64,000 nucleotides of DNA. Origin: Pinibacter aurantiacus. GTDB taxonomy: Bacteria > Bacteroidota > Bacteroidia > Chitinophagales > Chitinophagaceae. The stretch lies in assembly GCF_019130065.1 (NCBI RefSeq), contig NZ_JAHSPG010000003.1, positions 248,001 to 312,000 of the forward strand. Reading direction: 5' to 3'. The notes below the pieces were generated by a model that had not been told where the DNA came from, searched no databases, and was given only the letters and a program-made list of their open reading frames with translations. Below are positions 1-9,484 of the stretch, piece by piece; the stretch's first letter is position 1, and each line of letters starts with the position of its first letter. The translations under genes and the position numbers were made by a program.

Positions 1-107
1 GTTATTTTGTCACCCTTTTCAAAAATTGTAGATGTCTAATCCGCATTTGGATCAACCCGGCTGGTTATGCACTCATAACAGCTGATTATTAATGAATTAA
101 TATATAA

Positions 108-2510
108 ATGAAAGGTTCGAATTTTTTATTTAAGCCAGAAGATGATATGGATTTCATGCCCATTATTCCACTAAACGAGAATGAAGGGGATGACGGAGTA
201 GAATTGACGATACCCGATGAAGTACCTCTTTTGCCTCTACGCAATACAGTTCTTTTCCCCGGCGTGGTTTTGCCCATTACCGTTGGAAGAGACAAAAGCA
301 TAAAAGCAGTTAATGACGCTTATAAAGCTGACAAATTAATTGGTGTTATCGCTCAAAAAGACAGTACTGTTGAAGACCCCACGGTTACCGATCTTGAAGA
401 CATTGGCACAATTGCCAAGATCGTAAAGCTGATTAAAATGCCGGATGGTGGCACCACAGTGATCATCCAGGGTAAGAAACGTTTTAAAACTGTCGCCATC
501 ACAGCGGAGGATCCTTACTTCAAGGCAACGATCGAGTTACTGGAAGAAGAGCCCGCTCCAACCGACCAGAACTTTGAAGCTTACGTTGCCAATATTAAAG
601 AACTGGCTACACAAATCATACAATTGTCGCCCAACCTTCCGTCAGAAGCGGCGATTATTCTAAAAAATATTGAGAACCCATCTTTCCTCATTCACTTTGT
701 TTCGAGCAATATGAATACGGAGCTGGCAGAAAAACAAAAGCTGCTGGAGATTAACCATATTCATTCCCGCGCGGACCTACTGATGCAGATCCTGCAAAAG
801 GAACTGCAATTTGCGGAGTTGAAAAACAAAGTGACCAACAAAACCCGCAACGAGCTGGATAAGCAGCAGCGTGAATATTTTCTTCAGCAACAATTGAAGA
901 GTATTAAGGATGAACTTGGCGGTGATACCAATGAAAGGGAAGTGAAGGAAATGCAGAAAAAGGCCGAAGCCAAAAAATGGCCGGAAGCTGCAAAGGAAAT
1001 GTTCAAGAAAGGCATTGAGAAGCTGGAAAGAATGCATCCAACCACTCCGGATTATTCTGTAGTGTACAACCATCTCGATCTGATGCTCGATCTTCCGTGG
1101 GAAGAATATACAGAGGATTCTTACGATCTCAAGAAGGCTAAAAAGATCCTGGATGAAGATCATTTTGGCATGGCGAAAATCAAGGAGCGCATTCTTGAAT
1201 ACCTTGCCGTGTTGAAATTAAAAGGAGACATGAAAAGCCCCATCTTATGTTTCGCAGGCCCTCCCGGCATTGGTAAAACTTCGCTTGGTAAAAGCATTGC
1301 GAATGCGATCAACAGAAAATATGTGCGCCTGAGCCTTGGTGGTTTGCATGATGAAAGTGAAATACGCGGTCACCGCAAAACCTATATTGGAGCCATGCCA
1401 GGCCGTATTTTACAATCGATCAGAAAAATAAAATCATCCAACCCGGTGATCATCCTGGATGAGATTGATAAAATAGGAAATGATTTTCGTGGAGATCCAT
1501 CTTCTGCTTTGCTGGAAGTTTTGGATCCTGAACAAAACAATACATTTTACGACAACTACCTTGAGCTTGAGTACGACCTGAGCAAGGTATTGTTTATCGC
1601 TACTGCAAATAATATCGCGAACATTCAACCTGCTTTGCGCGACCGTTTGGAGATAATTGACCTAAGCGGTTATGCAGTGGAAGAGAAAGTAGAGATCGCA
1701 AAGCGACATCTTTTGCCAAAGCAAAAAGAGGCGCACGGATTGAAGAACGTGAACCTTAAAATGAGCGACAAGGTGCTGCAGCAGGTGGTGGAAGATTATA
1801 CAAGAGAAAGCGGTGTTCGTGAACTTGACAGACAGCTGGCAGGCATCATGCGTTCCAAAGCAAAAGACTATGCGATAGAAGGCAAAGTTGATTCCACAGT
1901 GTCCGGTAACGATATTGAAAAAATATTGGGTAAACCTCGCTACAGTAACGAAATATACAAAACCGCCAATATGCCGGGCGTTGCCGTTGGTTTGGCGTGG
2001 ACTTACGTGGGAGGTGATATTCTATTTATCGAAACAAGCCTTAGCGATGGCAAAGGAGAACTGAAGCTTACCGGTAACCTGGGCAATGTAATGAAAGAAA
2101 GTGCATCGACGGCATTGACCTATTTACAATCGAACTCAAAAAAAACTGGCATAAACAGCGATCTTTTTTCGAAGAAAAGTGTTCATATACATGTACCGGA
2201 AGGTGCCGTTCCAAAAGATGGCCCAAGCGCGGGCATTACGATGATGACGGCTCTTGCATCTGCTTTTACAGGTAGAAAAGTAAAGCCTTACCTGGCAATG
2301 ACAGGTGAGATTACTTTGAGGGGTCAGGTGTTGCCGGTGGGTGGTATAAAAGAGAAAGTACTTGCAGCAAAAAGAGCAGGTTTGAAAGAGATTATTATGT
2401 GCTGGCAAAATGAAAAGGATGTACAGGAAATAGAATCCGGCTTCATCAAGGGCGTGAAGTTTCACTATGTGAAAACGATGCAGCAAGTTCTTGATATAGC
2501 CTTGGCATAA
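108..2510 (+). CDS. lon: ATP-dependent protease Lon (LonA type)
   Basis: Cytoplasmic AAA+ serine protease that unfolds and degrades damaged and regulatory proteins. The 800-residue product has the full LonA layout: N-terminal substrate-binding domain (about residues 35-240), a coiled-coil linker, an AAA+ module with Walker A GPPGIGKT at 384-391 and Walker B LDEID around 450-454, and a C-terminal protease domain with catalytic Ser707 (context DGPSAG) and the catalytic lysine in GGIKEK (748-750). Length is normal for the family. It is monocistronic: a strong terminator follows and the next gene has its own spacer. The first ATG at 108 is used; the initial 20 residues are poorly conserved in general, so a start at a later Met (residue 14 or 17) cannot be excluded. 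Confidence 0.97.
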   Translation: MKGSNFLFKPEDDMDFMPIIPLNENEGDDGVELTIPDEVPLLPLRNTVLFPGVVLPITVGRDKSIKAVNDAYKADKLIGVIAQKDSTVEDPTVTDLEDIGTIAKIVKLIKMPDGGTTVIIQGKKRFKTVAITAEDPYFKATIELLEEEPAPTDQNFEAYVANIKELATQIIQLSPNLPSEAAIILKNIENPSFLIHFVSSNMNTELAEKQKLLEINHIHSRADLLMQILQKELQFAELKNKVTNKTRNELDKQQREYFLQQQLKSIKDELGGDTNEREVKEMQKKAEAKKWPEAAKEMFKKGIEKLERMHPTTPDYSVVYNHLDLMLDLPWEEYTEDSYDLKKAKKILDEDHFGMAKIKERILEYLAVLKLKGDMKSPILCFAGPPGIGKTSLGKSIANAINRKYVRLSLGGLHDESEIRGHRKTYIGAMPGRILQSIRKIKSSNPVIILDEIDKIGNDFRGDPSSALLEVLDPEQNNTFYDNYLELEYDLSKVLFIATANNIANIQPALRDRLEIIDLSGYAVEEKVEIAKRHLLPKQKEAHGLKNVNLKMSDKVLQQVVEDYTRESGVRELDRQLAGIMRSKAKDYAIEGKVDSTVSGNDIEKILGKPRYSNEIYKTANMPGVAVGLAWTYVGGDILFIETSLSDGKGELKLTGNLGNVMKESASTALTYLQSNSKKTGINSDLFSKKSVHIHVPEGAVPKDGPSAGITMMTALASAFTGRKVKPYLAMTGEITLRGQVLPVGGIKEKVLAAKRAGLKEIIMCWQNEKDVQEIESGFIKGVKFHYVKTMQQVLDIALA

Positions 2511-2620
2511 AAATTTTAAATAAATATTTACAAAAACAACTTTTCACTGAACCATTTCTTTTAAACGTTGTTAAAATATTGTAGAATTTTTTCATGTTGG
2601 TTGTTTTAAGGGTTAAAGAG

Positions 2621-2646
2621 ATCCCCCGTTTTTACGGGGGATTTTT
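2621..2646 (+). terminator. intrinsic terminator of lon
   Basis: ATCCCCCG and CGGGGGAT form a stem of 8 bp with a TTTTTA loop, followed by TTTTG. It lies about 110 bases after the lon stop. Confidence 0.8.
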
Positions 2647-2665
2647 GTTTGGCATTGTAATGCGC

Positions 2666-2781
2666 GTAGGGACGAATCGCATTCGCCCTTGCATTTCCCC
2701 GATGATCAATCAAATACGGAGAGTCGTTTTGTATTTTTCCTGCAGCGTGATATTTCAAGGGCGAATGCAATTCGCCCCTAC
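2666..2781. repeat. inverted pair of REP-like palindromes (copy 1)
   Basis: Two arms of 26 bases (2666-2691 and 2756-2781) are inverted copies of each other with two mismatches. Each arm is itself a palindrome around GGGCGAAT-TGC-ATTCGCCC. The same pair occurs at 60714-60821. The layout, a palindromic unit repeated in inverted pairs in intergenic DNA, is that of REP/BIME elements mobilised by RAYT transposases in other bacteria; no RAYT gene lies in this window. Confidence 0.75.
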
Positions 2782-2842
2782 AAATTCCTTATTTTCGGGT
2801 CGATTTTTGCTACTAAATACCATTCTACTTTAAGCAATTAAC

Positions 2843-5263
2843 ATGAAAAACTCCGTTCGCATTTTTTGGAAACTGGCACTCTGGGGCGCAGGCATCCTTC
2901 TACTCATATTTCTTCTCATAAATTTTGGAGTTTTTGGCAAGCTGCCTTCACTGGCGCAGCTGGAAAACCCAACCATTATGCAGGCCTCCGAGGTATATGC
3001 CTCCGACGGAACTTTAATGGGAAAATTCTATCGTGAAAAAGGAAACCGCAGCAGTGTTAAATACCGCGATATTTCTCCGCACGTAATCGACGCACTTGTT
3101 GCCACAGAAGATGAACGTTTCTATTCTCACTCAGGCATCGATGGTAAATCGGTTATGCGTGCTGTATTCACGGGTGGTTTGCAGGGCGGTGGCAGTACCA
3201 TTACCCAGCAGCTGGCAAAGAACCTGCTCGAACAAGGTTCGAAAAACATGGTAAGACGTGTGATCGAAAAGGTGAAAGAGTGGATCATTGCGGTGAAGCT
3301 GGAAAGAAATTTTACCAAAGAAGAAATTCTCACTTTATACCTCAACACGGTTCCATTTGGCGATAACACTTATGGCATCCGCAACGCGTCGCTAACCTTC
3401 TTCCAGAAAGAACCGGATCGCTTAACGGTAGACGAGGCAGCTATTCTGGTGGGTATGCTGAAAGGAAACACTTTGTACAACCCTCGCAGAAATCCAAAGG
3501 AAGCAAGAGACAGACGCAACACCGTAATGGACCAGATGGTAAAGAATGGTAAGCTGACAAGCGAAGATGCTACGAAGCTTAAGGCAATCCCAATCGATAT
3601 GGGCCGGTACAAAAAAATGGATGAAACAACTGGTCTTGCCCCTTACTTCCGCGATGTATTGCGTGACGATCTTAAAAAATGGTGCAAAGAGCATAAAAAT
3701 CCTGCAACCGGTGAGCCTTACGATCTTTTCGAAGACGGTTTGCGCATTTACACCACCATCAACCCACGCATGCAATTGTATGCAGAAGAGGCGGTGGCAA
3801 AACAAATGCCTGCACTTCAAAAAGTGTTGAACACACAAGGCGCAATTAAGACAGGTAAAGTTTGGAAAGACCACGAAAACATTTTGAATGCAGCCATGAA
3901 AAACAGCGATCGCTGGAAAAATGGCAAGGATGACGACATGTCTGATGAAGAACTAAAAGCTTCATTCAACAAGAAGGTGCCCATGAAAGTGTTTGCATGG
4001 AACAGCACCAGGCAAAAAGATACAGTGATGTCTCCAATGGACTCCATCAGGTATTGCAGGCAAATGCTGCAAACTTCATTCATGGTGATGGACCCGGTAA
4101 CTGGTGAAGTGAAAGCATGGGTGGGCGGTATCGACTTTAAAACTTATAAATACGACCACGTAAACATCAATACAAAACGCCAGGTGGGTTCTACCATTAA
4201 ACCACTTTTGTATTGCGATGCAATTGAAGAGATTGGCTTTACTCCTGAAACACCTGTTGAGAACAGTGCACAGAATTTCCCTGGCTACGGAATGGTTCCT
4301 GCCAGAGGTATCTGTGGAGGAGGAACAGTTACGATGGCTAATGCCCTTGCTTATTCTTTGAACTGTGCCAGCGCTTATATCATGAAGCAGGTAACGCCAA
4401 AAAGATTTGTTGAATTCCTGAAGAATGTAAATATCCAAACAAAGGTTGAGCCGTATCCATCAATAGCACTGGGAGCTTGCGACCTTTCTATGTTTGAAAT
4501 GATGTGGTCCTATTCAATGTTCCCTAACAGAGGCTTTAGCACAAAACCAATTTATATCACGCGTATAGAAGATAAAAATGGTAACGTACTTGAAAGTTTC
4601 CAGACAACTGTTAAACAGGTTATCAGCGAAAACGGTGCATACACAATGTGCCGCATGATGCAGGGAACGGTGGATGTAGGTACAGCGAAAGGCTTGCGTG
4701 CAAGATTGGGAGCGGCTGAAATGGGCGGCAAAACAGGTACCACGAATGACAACAGTGATGCCTGGTTCATGGGATACGTTCCTCAATTAGTGGCAGGAAC
4801 ATGGGTTGGTTGCGATGACAGATTTATTCGCCTCGAAGGTGCCCTGGGTTATGGTGGTGCAGCGAGCAAACCAATCTGGGAATACTTCTTCCAAAAAGTG
4901 TATGCTGATAAAACTTTAGGCATCGACAGGCAAGCGAAATTCATTCAACCGGAATCTATTCGCGATGGCTTGATGATGTCTTACCAAAACTTTGATCCTA
5001 CTCCACCTCCAGGTGCAGAAGGTGATGACCAGGGAAATGGTAATGCAAATGAATACCTGCGCCTTGATACTGCAAATGTGCACGTGCCGGTAGATTCAAG
5101 ACTTGATCCGGAGGAACAAAAAGTGCTGAACGAAGCTAAAGGACAAAATAAAAAGAACAATCCGCAAAAACCTGTTGCCGCACCACCAGAGGAAGAGAAA
5201 AAGAAAGAAGGATTTTTTAAGAGATTGTTTGGTGGCAAAAAGAACAAGGACAACGATTATTAG
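2843..5263 (+). CDS. class A penicillin-binding protein (PBP1A-like)
   Basis: Bifunctional peptidoglycan synthase: glycan polymerisation (GT51 domain) and peptide cross-linking (transpeptidase) at the outer face of the inner membrane. The 806-residue product has one N-terminal membrane segment (about 9-29), a GT51 domain with the catalytic EDERFYSH motif near residue 89 and the GGSTITQQLAKN motif near 115-128, and a transpeptidase domain with the SxxK nucleophile at Ser450 (STIK), SLN at 505 and KTGT at 630. The C-terminal tail is Pro/Lys/Glu-rich and ends in a basic segment. It is convergent with the LuxE-family gene, and the repeat arm in the spacer begins directly at its stop codon. Confidence 0.95.
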   Translation: MKNSVRIFWKLALWGAGILLLIFLLINFGVFGKLPSLAQLENPTIMQASEVYASDGTLMGKFYREKGNRSSVKYRDISPHVIDALVATEDERFYSHSGIDGKSVMRAVFTGGLQGGGSTITQQLAKNLLEQGSKNMVRRVIEKVKEWIIAVKLERNFTKEEILTLYLNTVPFGDNTYGIRNASLTFFQKEPDRLTVDEAAILVGMLKGNTLYNPRRNPKEARDRRNTVMDQMVKNGKLTSEDATKLKAIPIDMGRYKKMDETTGLAPYFRDVLRDDLKKWCKEHKNPATGEPYDLFEDGLRIYTTINPRMQLYAEEAVAKQMPALQKVLNTQGAIKTGKVWKDHENILNAAMKNSDRWKNGKDDDMSDEELKASFNKKVPMKVFAWNSTRQKDTVMSPMDSIRYCRQMLQTSFMVMDPVTGEVKAWVGGIDFKTYKYDHVNINTKRQVGSTIKPLLYCDAIEEIGFTPETPVENSAQNFPGYGMVPARGICGGGTVTMANALAYSLNCASAYIMKQVTPKRFVEFLKNVNIQTKVEPYPSIALGACDLSMFEMMWSYSMFPNRGFSTKPIYITRIEDKNGNVLESFQTTVKQVISENGAYTMCRMMQGTVDVGTAKGLRARLGAAEMGGKTGTTNDNSDAWFMGYVPQLVAGTWVGCDDRFIRLEGALGYGGAASKPIWEYFFQKVYADKTLGIDRQAKFIQPESIRDGLMMSYQNFDPTPPPGAEGDDQGNGNANEYLRLDTANVHVPVDSRLDPEEQKVLNEAKGQNKKNNPQKPVAAPPEEEKKKEGFFKRLFGGKKNKDNDY

Positions 5264-5382
5264 TGGAGAATTGAAAGTTGAGAGTTGAGAATGATATAAA
5301 TAGAAAAGTCGCATCACAGTGATGCGACTTTTCTATTTATGGGTTAAACTGAAAGCCATTCTCAACTCTCCACTCTCAACTA
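5264..5382. repeat. family A inverted heptamer array around a perfect palindrome
   Basis: The left arm (to about 5293) is built of GAGAGTTGA-type units, the right arm (5355-5380) of the complementary TCAACTCTC units. They fill the whole spacer between two convergent genes and touch both stop codons. Between them sits the 45-base palindrome described separately. Confidence 0.85.
5296..5340. terminator. perfect 22-bp palindrome, bidirectional terminator
   Basis: The half ATAAATAGAAAAGTCGC... is mirrored exactly around one unpaired A at 5318, giving a 22-bp stem. The A/T-rich outer part supplies a T-run on each strand (CTTTTCTATTT), as expected for a terminator shared by convergent genes. Confidence 0.8.
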
Positions 5383-5383
5383 A

Positions 5384-6394
5384 TTAAAGCGCCATCAAAC
5401 TACAACCTCTTACATCGCTGTTATCCAGTCTTCCCAATACTTTGAAATCACCATTGGGAAAGAGTTTGCCGACATCTTCAGTGGCTATAAATGAGCAGGA
5501 ATAAATATTCGCAAGGTCTATCACATTGATCACTCCATTGATTGCTTTAGCAGAAGGTTGTCGAACACTTAAAGGATCATCTTCCTCGCGCAATACAATT
5601 TTCATCCATGGCGGCGTGCTGAAAATACCATCACCGCTTGAATATGCCTGTGATAGCAATTCGGTCATGCCATATTCAGAATGAATTTTATTTACGCCCA
5701 ATCTTTCCATCAAAAATTCATGCACTTCATCGCGTGTCCATTCTTCCCGCCGCCCCTTCATTCCACCGGTTTCCATCACGATAGTGTTTTTTAATTGCAT
5801 GGAATATTTTTCCGCGAAATCCAGCAATGCAAATGTGACGCCTATCAACAATGTCTTTTTCCCTTTTGCTTCGAGCTGCTGCAATACCGTGTGCAGCTTC
5901 TCATGATCATACAAATAAAAACCGCTTTGCGGATCGCCGCTTTGCTTAATCAATTCATCCACCATTACTACAAGCGAGGAAGTTTGTCTTTCAAGATAAG
6001 AAGGCAATAGTCCTATAATGCACCAATCGGCAGGGTTGCCATAAAAAAGTTCAAAGGCTTTTGTAAAACTCTCTTTGTAGAGGCTCAAACTTTTGATCAA
6101 ATGTTTGCTATTTACAGAGCCTGTTGTACCGCTGCTTTCGAACAAATGCTCTGGTTCAAAATTTGTAGTAACAACTTCATGCGATTTGAAAAAACTTATT
6201 GGTAAAAAGGGAATTTTGGCAACCGAATCAACATTTTCCTCGTTAATATTCAAGGCGTTGACAAATTTCCTGTAAATTGAATTGTTATAATATTGAAACC
6301 GGAAAACCTGCAGGCAAAGATCATCGAAAGCAATGTTTGCTTTGTTAAAAATCTGATTGATCAACTCCGTTGTGTTAGGAAATAATGCCTGCAT
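5384..6394 (-). CDS. LuxE-family acyl-protein synthetase
   Basis: Member of the LuxE acyl-protein synthetase family (ANL-related adenylate-forming fold), 336 residues. The phosphate-binding motif ESSGTTG lies at 86-92, and a second conserved region with HSEYGMTE follows near residue 240. The family activates a carboxylate with ATP; in lux operons it releases fatty acid for aldehyde formation, but there are no other lux genes here. Bacteroidota carry stand-alone copies whose substrate is, to my knowledge, not settled. The gene is alone on the minus strand and its stop codon abuts the repeat array at 5264-5382. Confidence 0.8.
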   Translation of the reverse strand: MQALFPNTTELINQIFNKANIAFDDLCLQVFRFQYYNNSIYRKFVNALNINEENVDSVAKIPFLPISFFKSHEVVTTNFEPEHLFESSGTTGSVNSKHLIKSLSLYKESFTKAFELFYGNPADWCIIGLLPSYLERQTSSLVVMVDELIKQSGDPQSGFYLYDHEKLHTVLQQLEAKGKKTLLIGVTFALLDFAEKYSMQLKNTIVMETGGMKGRREEWTRDEVHEFLMERLGVNKIHSEYGMTELLSQAYSSGDGIFSTPPWMKIVLREEDDPLSVRQPSAKAINGVINVIDLANIYSCSFIATEDVGKLFPNGDFKVLGRLDNSDVRGCSLMAL

Positions 6395-6398
6395 CCTT

Positions 6399-6406
6399 TA
6401 AATTTG
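6399..6406 (+). promoter_or_regulatory. possible -7 box (TAAATTTG)
   Basis: TAAATTTG matches the Bacteroidota -7 consensus TAnnTTTG and lies 20 bases before the lipoprotein start. No TTG/TTTG element sits at ideal spacing upstream, so this is tentative. Confidence 0.35.
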
Positions 6407-6425
6407 TTAATTACAGATAAGTTAT

Positions 6426-6893
6426 ATGAAGCGAAACATAACAGCTATAGCAATAATAGGATCCGTAGCGCTATTGTTTGCCTGCAACAAAGATAATTAT
6501 AAGACGAAGCCCTCATTGAAAATTACCAATCAGAATACAAACACGGTAGGAAGGCATCAGTCTTTGGTAGTTGAAATGGAGTTTACGGACAAGCAGGGAG
6601 ACGTAAGTCACGGCGTTCTTTATTATTATCCCGACAGGTTGAACCAAAGACCATTGGGGGCTGGAGATGGTTTGCCATACGAAGTTTTGCCAGATACAGT
6701 TCCAACGTATCCTGAGAACTGGCAAAAGGGAAAGCTGCAAATGACTTTAAGCTATGATTTCCTGCATAGAAATACCGATACAGCACACTTCCCCAATGAT
6801 ACCATTCAAGTTCAATTTTGGCTGAAGGACAGAGGCGAAAATATTAGCGATACAGTCATCACCAGCCAGGTGGTGGTACTTACAAACGGGTAG
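6426..6893 (+). CDS. small lipoprotein, unknown function
   Basis: A 155-residue predicted lipoprotein: N-terminal hydrophobic signal ending in the lipobox LLFAC (Cys20), followed by a beta-rich domain with a DKQGDVSHG segment near residue 60 and a DTIQVQFWLKDRGEN segment near the C-terminus. This pattern, common in Bacteroidota lipoproteins with Ig-like folds, suggests a surface or periplasmic location. I do not recognise a function. It is divergent from the LuxE-family gene with only 31 bases between them, so their promoters must overlap. A terminator-like hairpin follows at 6926. Confidence 0.75.
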   Translation: MKRNITAIAIIGSVALLFACNKDNYKTKPSLKITNQNTNTVGRHQSLVVEMEFTDKQGDVSHGVLYYYPDRLNQRPLGAGDGLPYEVLPDTVPTYPENWQKGKLQMTLSYDFLHRNTDTAHFPNDTIQVQFWLKDRGENISDTVITSQVVVLTNG

Positions 6894-6925
6894 TTTTCAA
6901 TTTTACTGATTTAAATCTTCATTTG

Positions 6926-6954
6926 ATGGTTCGTCTCGCACGAACCATTAATTT
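6926..6954 (+). terminator. intrinsic terminator after the small lipoprotein gene
   Basis: ATGGTTCGT and ACGAACCAT form a 9-bp stem with loop CTCGC, followed by TAATTTTTG. Confidence 0.7.
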
Positions 6955-7129
6955 TTGTGCTACTAGCGTGCCGTTCCTGCGGAGCTTTCCGGTTGAAATT
7001 CAACTAACCGCATCGGTCGATATGTTCGTAGCTATCCAGCGGACGGTTTTCCAATTTTCCTGACATTAATCATATATGCTTAGCGGTTTTAAGTTGCCTC
7101 CGAATATTTCTGATATTCTCCTTTCCCCT

Positions 7130-7137
7130 TATCTTTG
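7130..7137 (+). promoter_or_regulatory. possible -7 box (TATCTTTG) of the M42 peptidase gene
   Basis: TATCTTTG fits TAnnTTTG and lies 18 bases before the start codon, implying a very short leader. The -33 element is not clear. Confidence 0.4.
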
Positions 7138-7154
7138 ACCGCTAAAACGCATTC

Positions 7155-8264
7155 ATGGCAGCAAAGAAAGAAAAAAGCAGCTCTTTTTTAACCGATAAAT
7201 CAATGTCGTTTTTAAAAGAATATATTAACAATGCCTCTCCGGTAGGATTTGAAGCAAGCGGCCAAAGAATCTGGCTTAATTATTTAAAACCATTTGTAGA
7301 TACCACATTTGTAGACCCTTATGGCACTGCGGTGGGCGTAATCAATCCCGATGCTCCTTTTAAAGTAGTGATCGAAGCACACGCAGATGAAATTAGCTGG
7401 TTTGTAAATTACATCACTCCCGAAGGTCTTTTGTACCTAAAGCGCAATGGCGGCGTGGACCACCAGGTAGCTCCTGCACAAAGGGTGTTTATCCACGGTA
7501 AAAAGGGCAACGTTCCTGCCGTTTTCGGGTGGCCAGCCATTCACACTCGTCTTTCCAATAATGAAAATAAAGAACCGCAACCAAAGGTTGAAAACCTGTT
7601 CCTTGACTGCGGCGCCAGAAACAGAAAAGAAGTGGAAGAGCTCGGCATTCACATTGGAGCGGTAGTAACCTACCAGGAAGGTTTTGCAGAACTGGCTAAC
7701 GATTACTATATCGGTCGCGCATTCGACAACCGCGTTGGTGGTTTTATGATCGCAGAAGTAGCAAGATTATTAAAAGAAAATAAAAAGAAACTTCCTTTCG
7801 GACTTTACGTCGTAAATGCTGTGCAGGAAGAGATCGGTTTGCGTGGTGCTGAAATGATCGCAAGAAGAATTAAACCGAACATTGCGATTATCACTGATGT
7901 TACCCATGATACAACAACGCCAATGGTGAACAAGATCATTGAAGGCGATATCGCTTGTGGTAAAGGCCCTTCATTGGCATTTGGACCGGCGGTTCATAAT
8001 AAGCTATTGCAGGTGGTGCAGGACGTAGCGGAGAAATCTTCTATTCCTGTTCAACTGAGGGCAGTGAGCAGAAGCACCGGTACAGACACCGATTCTTTTG
8101 CATACGCCAATGATGGTTGCCCATCTGTATTGATTTCAATTCCTTTGCGCTACATGCACACGACTGTGGAAATGCTGCACAAAAGCGATATTGAAAATAC
8201 GATCAAACTGATGTATGAAACAGTTTTGACATTGACACCAAAAACTAATTTGAATTATCTGTAG
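7155..8264 (+). CDS. M42 family metallo-aminopeptidase
   Basis: Cytoplasmic dinuclear-metal aminopeptidase (M42: tetrahedral aminopeptidase/glutamyl aminopeptidase group) that trims peptides. The 369-residue protein shows the metal-binding series in order: AHADE (His76, Asp78), AFDNRVGG (Asp191), the catalytic pair EE at 225-226 (QEEIGLRG), DVTHD (Asp248) and a His in RYMHTTVE near 332. Length is normal. The N-terminus is Lys/Ser-rich and not a signal peptide. The gene is followed by two palindromes and then bioB; the first palindrome starts right at the stop codon. Confidence 0.93.
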   Translation: MAAKKEKSSSFLTDKSMSFLKEYINNASPVGFEASGQRIWLNYLKPFVDTTFVDPYGTAVGVINPDAPFKVVIEAHADEISWFVNYITPEGLLYLKRNGGVDHQVAPAQRVFIHGKKGNVPAVFGWPAIHTRLSNNENKEPQPKVENLFLDCGARNRKEVEELGIHIGAVVTYQEGFAELANDYYIGRAFDNRVGGFMIAEVARLLKENKKKLPFGLYVVNAVQEEIGLRGAEMIARRIKPNIAIITDVTHDTTTPMVNKIIEGDIACGKGPSLAFGPAVHNKLLQVVQDVAEKSSIPVQLRAVSRSTGTDTDSFAYANDGCPSVLISIPLRYMHTTVEMLHKSDIENTIKLMYETVLTLTPKTNLNYL

Positions 8265-8336
8265 AGCCAAGGCATCACCTTGGCTGCAATTAAGACAAGA
8301 CAATGCCTATAGTACAGACAAGGCAATGCCTTGTCT
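8265..8336. repeat. two GGCA-type palindromes between M42 peptidase and bioB genes
   Basis: AGCCAAGG-CATCA-CCTTGGCT at 8265-8285 and the perfect 10-bp stem AGACAAGGCA-A-TGCCTTGTCT at 8316-8336 flank a degenerate third copy (about 8292-8310). They may attenuate transcription from the peptidase gene into bioB. Confidence 0.65.
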
Positions 8337-8359
8337 CTATCATCCCAAAAAAAATTACA

Positions 8360-9334
8360 ATGACTATTAGAAACGACTGGACCAAAGAGGAAATCTCCGA
8401 AATATACAATACTCCCTTGCTGGAGCTTATTTACAAGGCGGCTACGATTCACCGTGAGCATCAGGATACTGCAGAAGTACAGGTTTGTACTTTGCTATCT
8501 ATCAAAACAGGCGGCTGTCCTGAGGATTGCGCTTATTGCCCGCAGGCTGCACGTTACAATACAGGTGTAGATGTACAGGCTTTAATGAAAAAAGAAGAAG
8601 TACTGGCATATGCAGAGCGTGCTAAAAATGCAGGTTCTACACGCTTTTGTATGGGCGCTGCATGGCGCGAAGTTCGCGACAACCGCGACTTTGACCGCGT
8701 GATCGACATGGTAAAAGGAGTGAACGAACTGGGTATGGAGGTTTGCTGTACGCTTGGTATGCTTTCTGAAGACCAGGCGAAGAAATTGCATGATGCGGGT
8801 TTGTATTCTTACAACCACAATGTAGATACATCTTCTGAACACTACGCAGATATCATTTCTACACGTACATATAACGACCGCTTAAATACACTTGATAACG
8901 TGCGTAAAGCAGGTATCAGTGTTTGTAGCGGAGGCATCATAGGTTTGGGTGAAAAACATGAAGATCGCATCGGCATGTTGCACACATTGGCTACACTTCC
9001 TCAGCATCCTGGCAGCGTTCCTATTAATGCGCTTGTTCGTGTAAAAGGAACTCCACTTCAAGATAATCCCAAAATTGAGATCTGGGATATGGTGCGTATG
9101 ATCGCTACTGCAAGAATCATTATGCCTCGCAGCATGGTGCGCCTGAGTGCAGGTAGAACAGAAATGTCATTATCTGAACAGGCATTGTGTTTCATGGCGG
9201 GAGCAAACTCCATCTTTACCGGTGAGAAATTGCTTACCACTCCGAACCCTGGCTTCGATGAGGATATGGCAATGTTCCAGTTGTTTGGATTAAAGCCGAG
9301 AGAGGCATTCAAAGAAGAAAAAGAACTTGTTTAA
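8360..9334 (+). CDS. bioB: biotin synthase
   Basis: Radical SAM enzyme that inserts sulfur into dethiobiotin, the last step of biotin synthesis. From ATG 8360 the product has 324 residues with the CxxxCxxC cluster motif at Cys53, Cys57 and Cys60 ([12 protein letters not shown]) and the conserved [2Fe-2S] cysteines and arginine further on ([17 protein letters not shown]). An in-frame ATG at 8303 would add 19 residues encoded by the palindrome at 8316-8336 and lacking family similarity, so I prefer 8360. No other bio gene is adjacent. A strong terminator follows. Confidence 0.96.
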   Translation: MTIRNDWTKEEISEIYNTPLLELIYKAATIHREHQDTAEVQVCTLLSIKTGGCPEDCAYCPQAARYNTGVDVQALMKKEEVLAYAERAKNAGSTRFCMGAAWREVRDNRDFDRVIDMVKGVNELGMEVCCTLGMLSEDQAKKLHDAGLYSYNHNVDTSSEHYADIISTRTYNDRLNTLDNVRKAGISVCSGGIIGLGEKHEDRIGMLHTLATLPQHPGSVPINALVRVKGTPLQDNPKIEIWDMVRMIATARIIMPRSMVRLSAGRTEMSLSEQALCFMAGANSIFTGEKLLTTPNPGFDEDMAMFQLFGLKPREAFKEEKELV

Positions 9335-9350
9335 TGATATTTAACCATGG

Positions 9351-9378
9351 AAAAAGCGCCTCAACAAGGCGCTTTTTT
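9351..9378 (+). terminator. intrinsic terminator of bioB
   Basis: AAAAAGCGCC and GGCGCTTTTTTT pair around TCAACAA, with a long T-run 17 bases after the bioB stop. Confidence 0.85.
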
Positions 9379-9484
9379 TATGCAATTATCCGCAAGCCTG
9401 ACTCTGTGTTAATGAGCTAAATGCAGCCAAAATGCAAGCAACCGGCGACCGTGTTGTTACGTATTTAAGAAATAAAGCGATTTT

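Larger units (their letters stand above)
2511..2842. other. lon-pbp intergenic region, no gene
   Basis: This 332-base spacer holds an AT-rich stretch after lon, the lon terminator at 2621-2646 and an inverted pair of REP-like palindromes (2666-2781). An open frame across 2594-2833 merely reads through the terminator and the repeats and shows no protein-like composition, so I do not call a gene. Confidence 0.7.

Noticed and set aside
2594-2833. Open frame of 79 codons between lon and the PBP gene
   Set aside because: It spans a terminator hairpin and both REP-like arms; composition follows the repeats.
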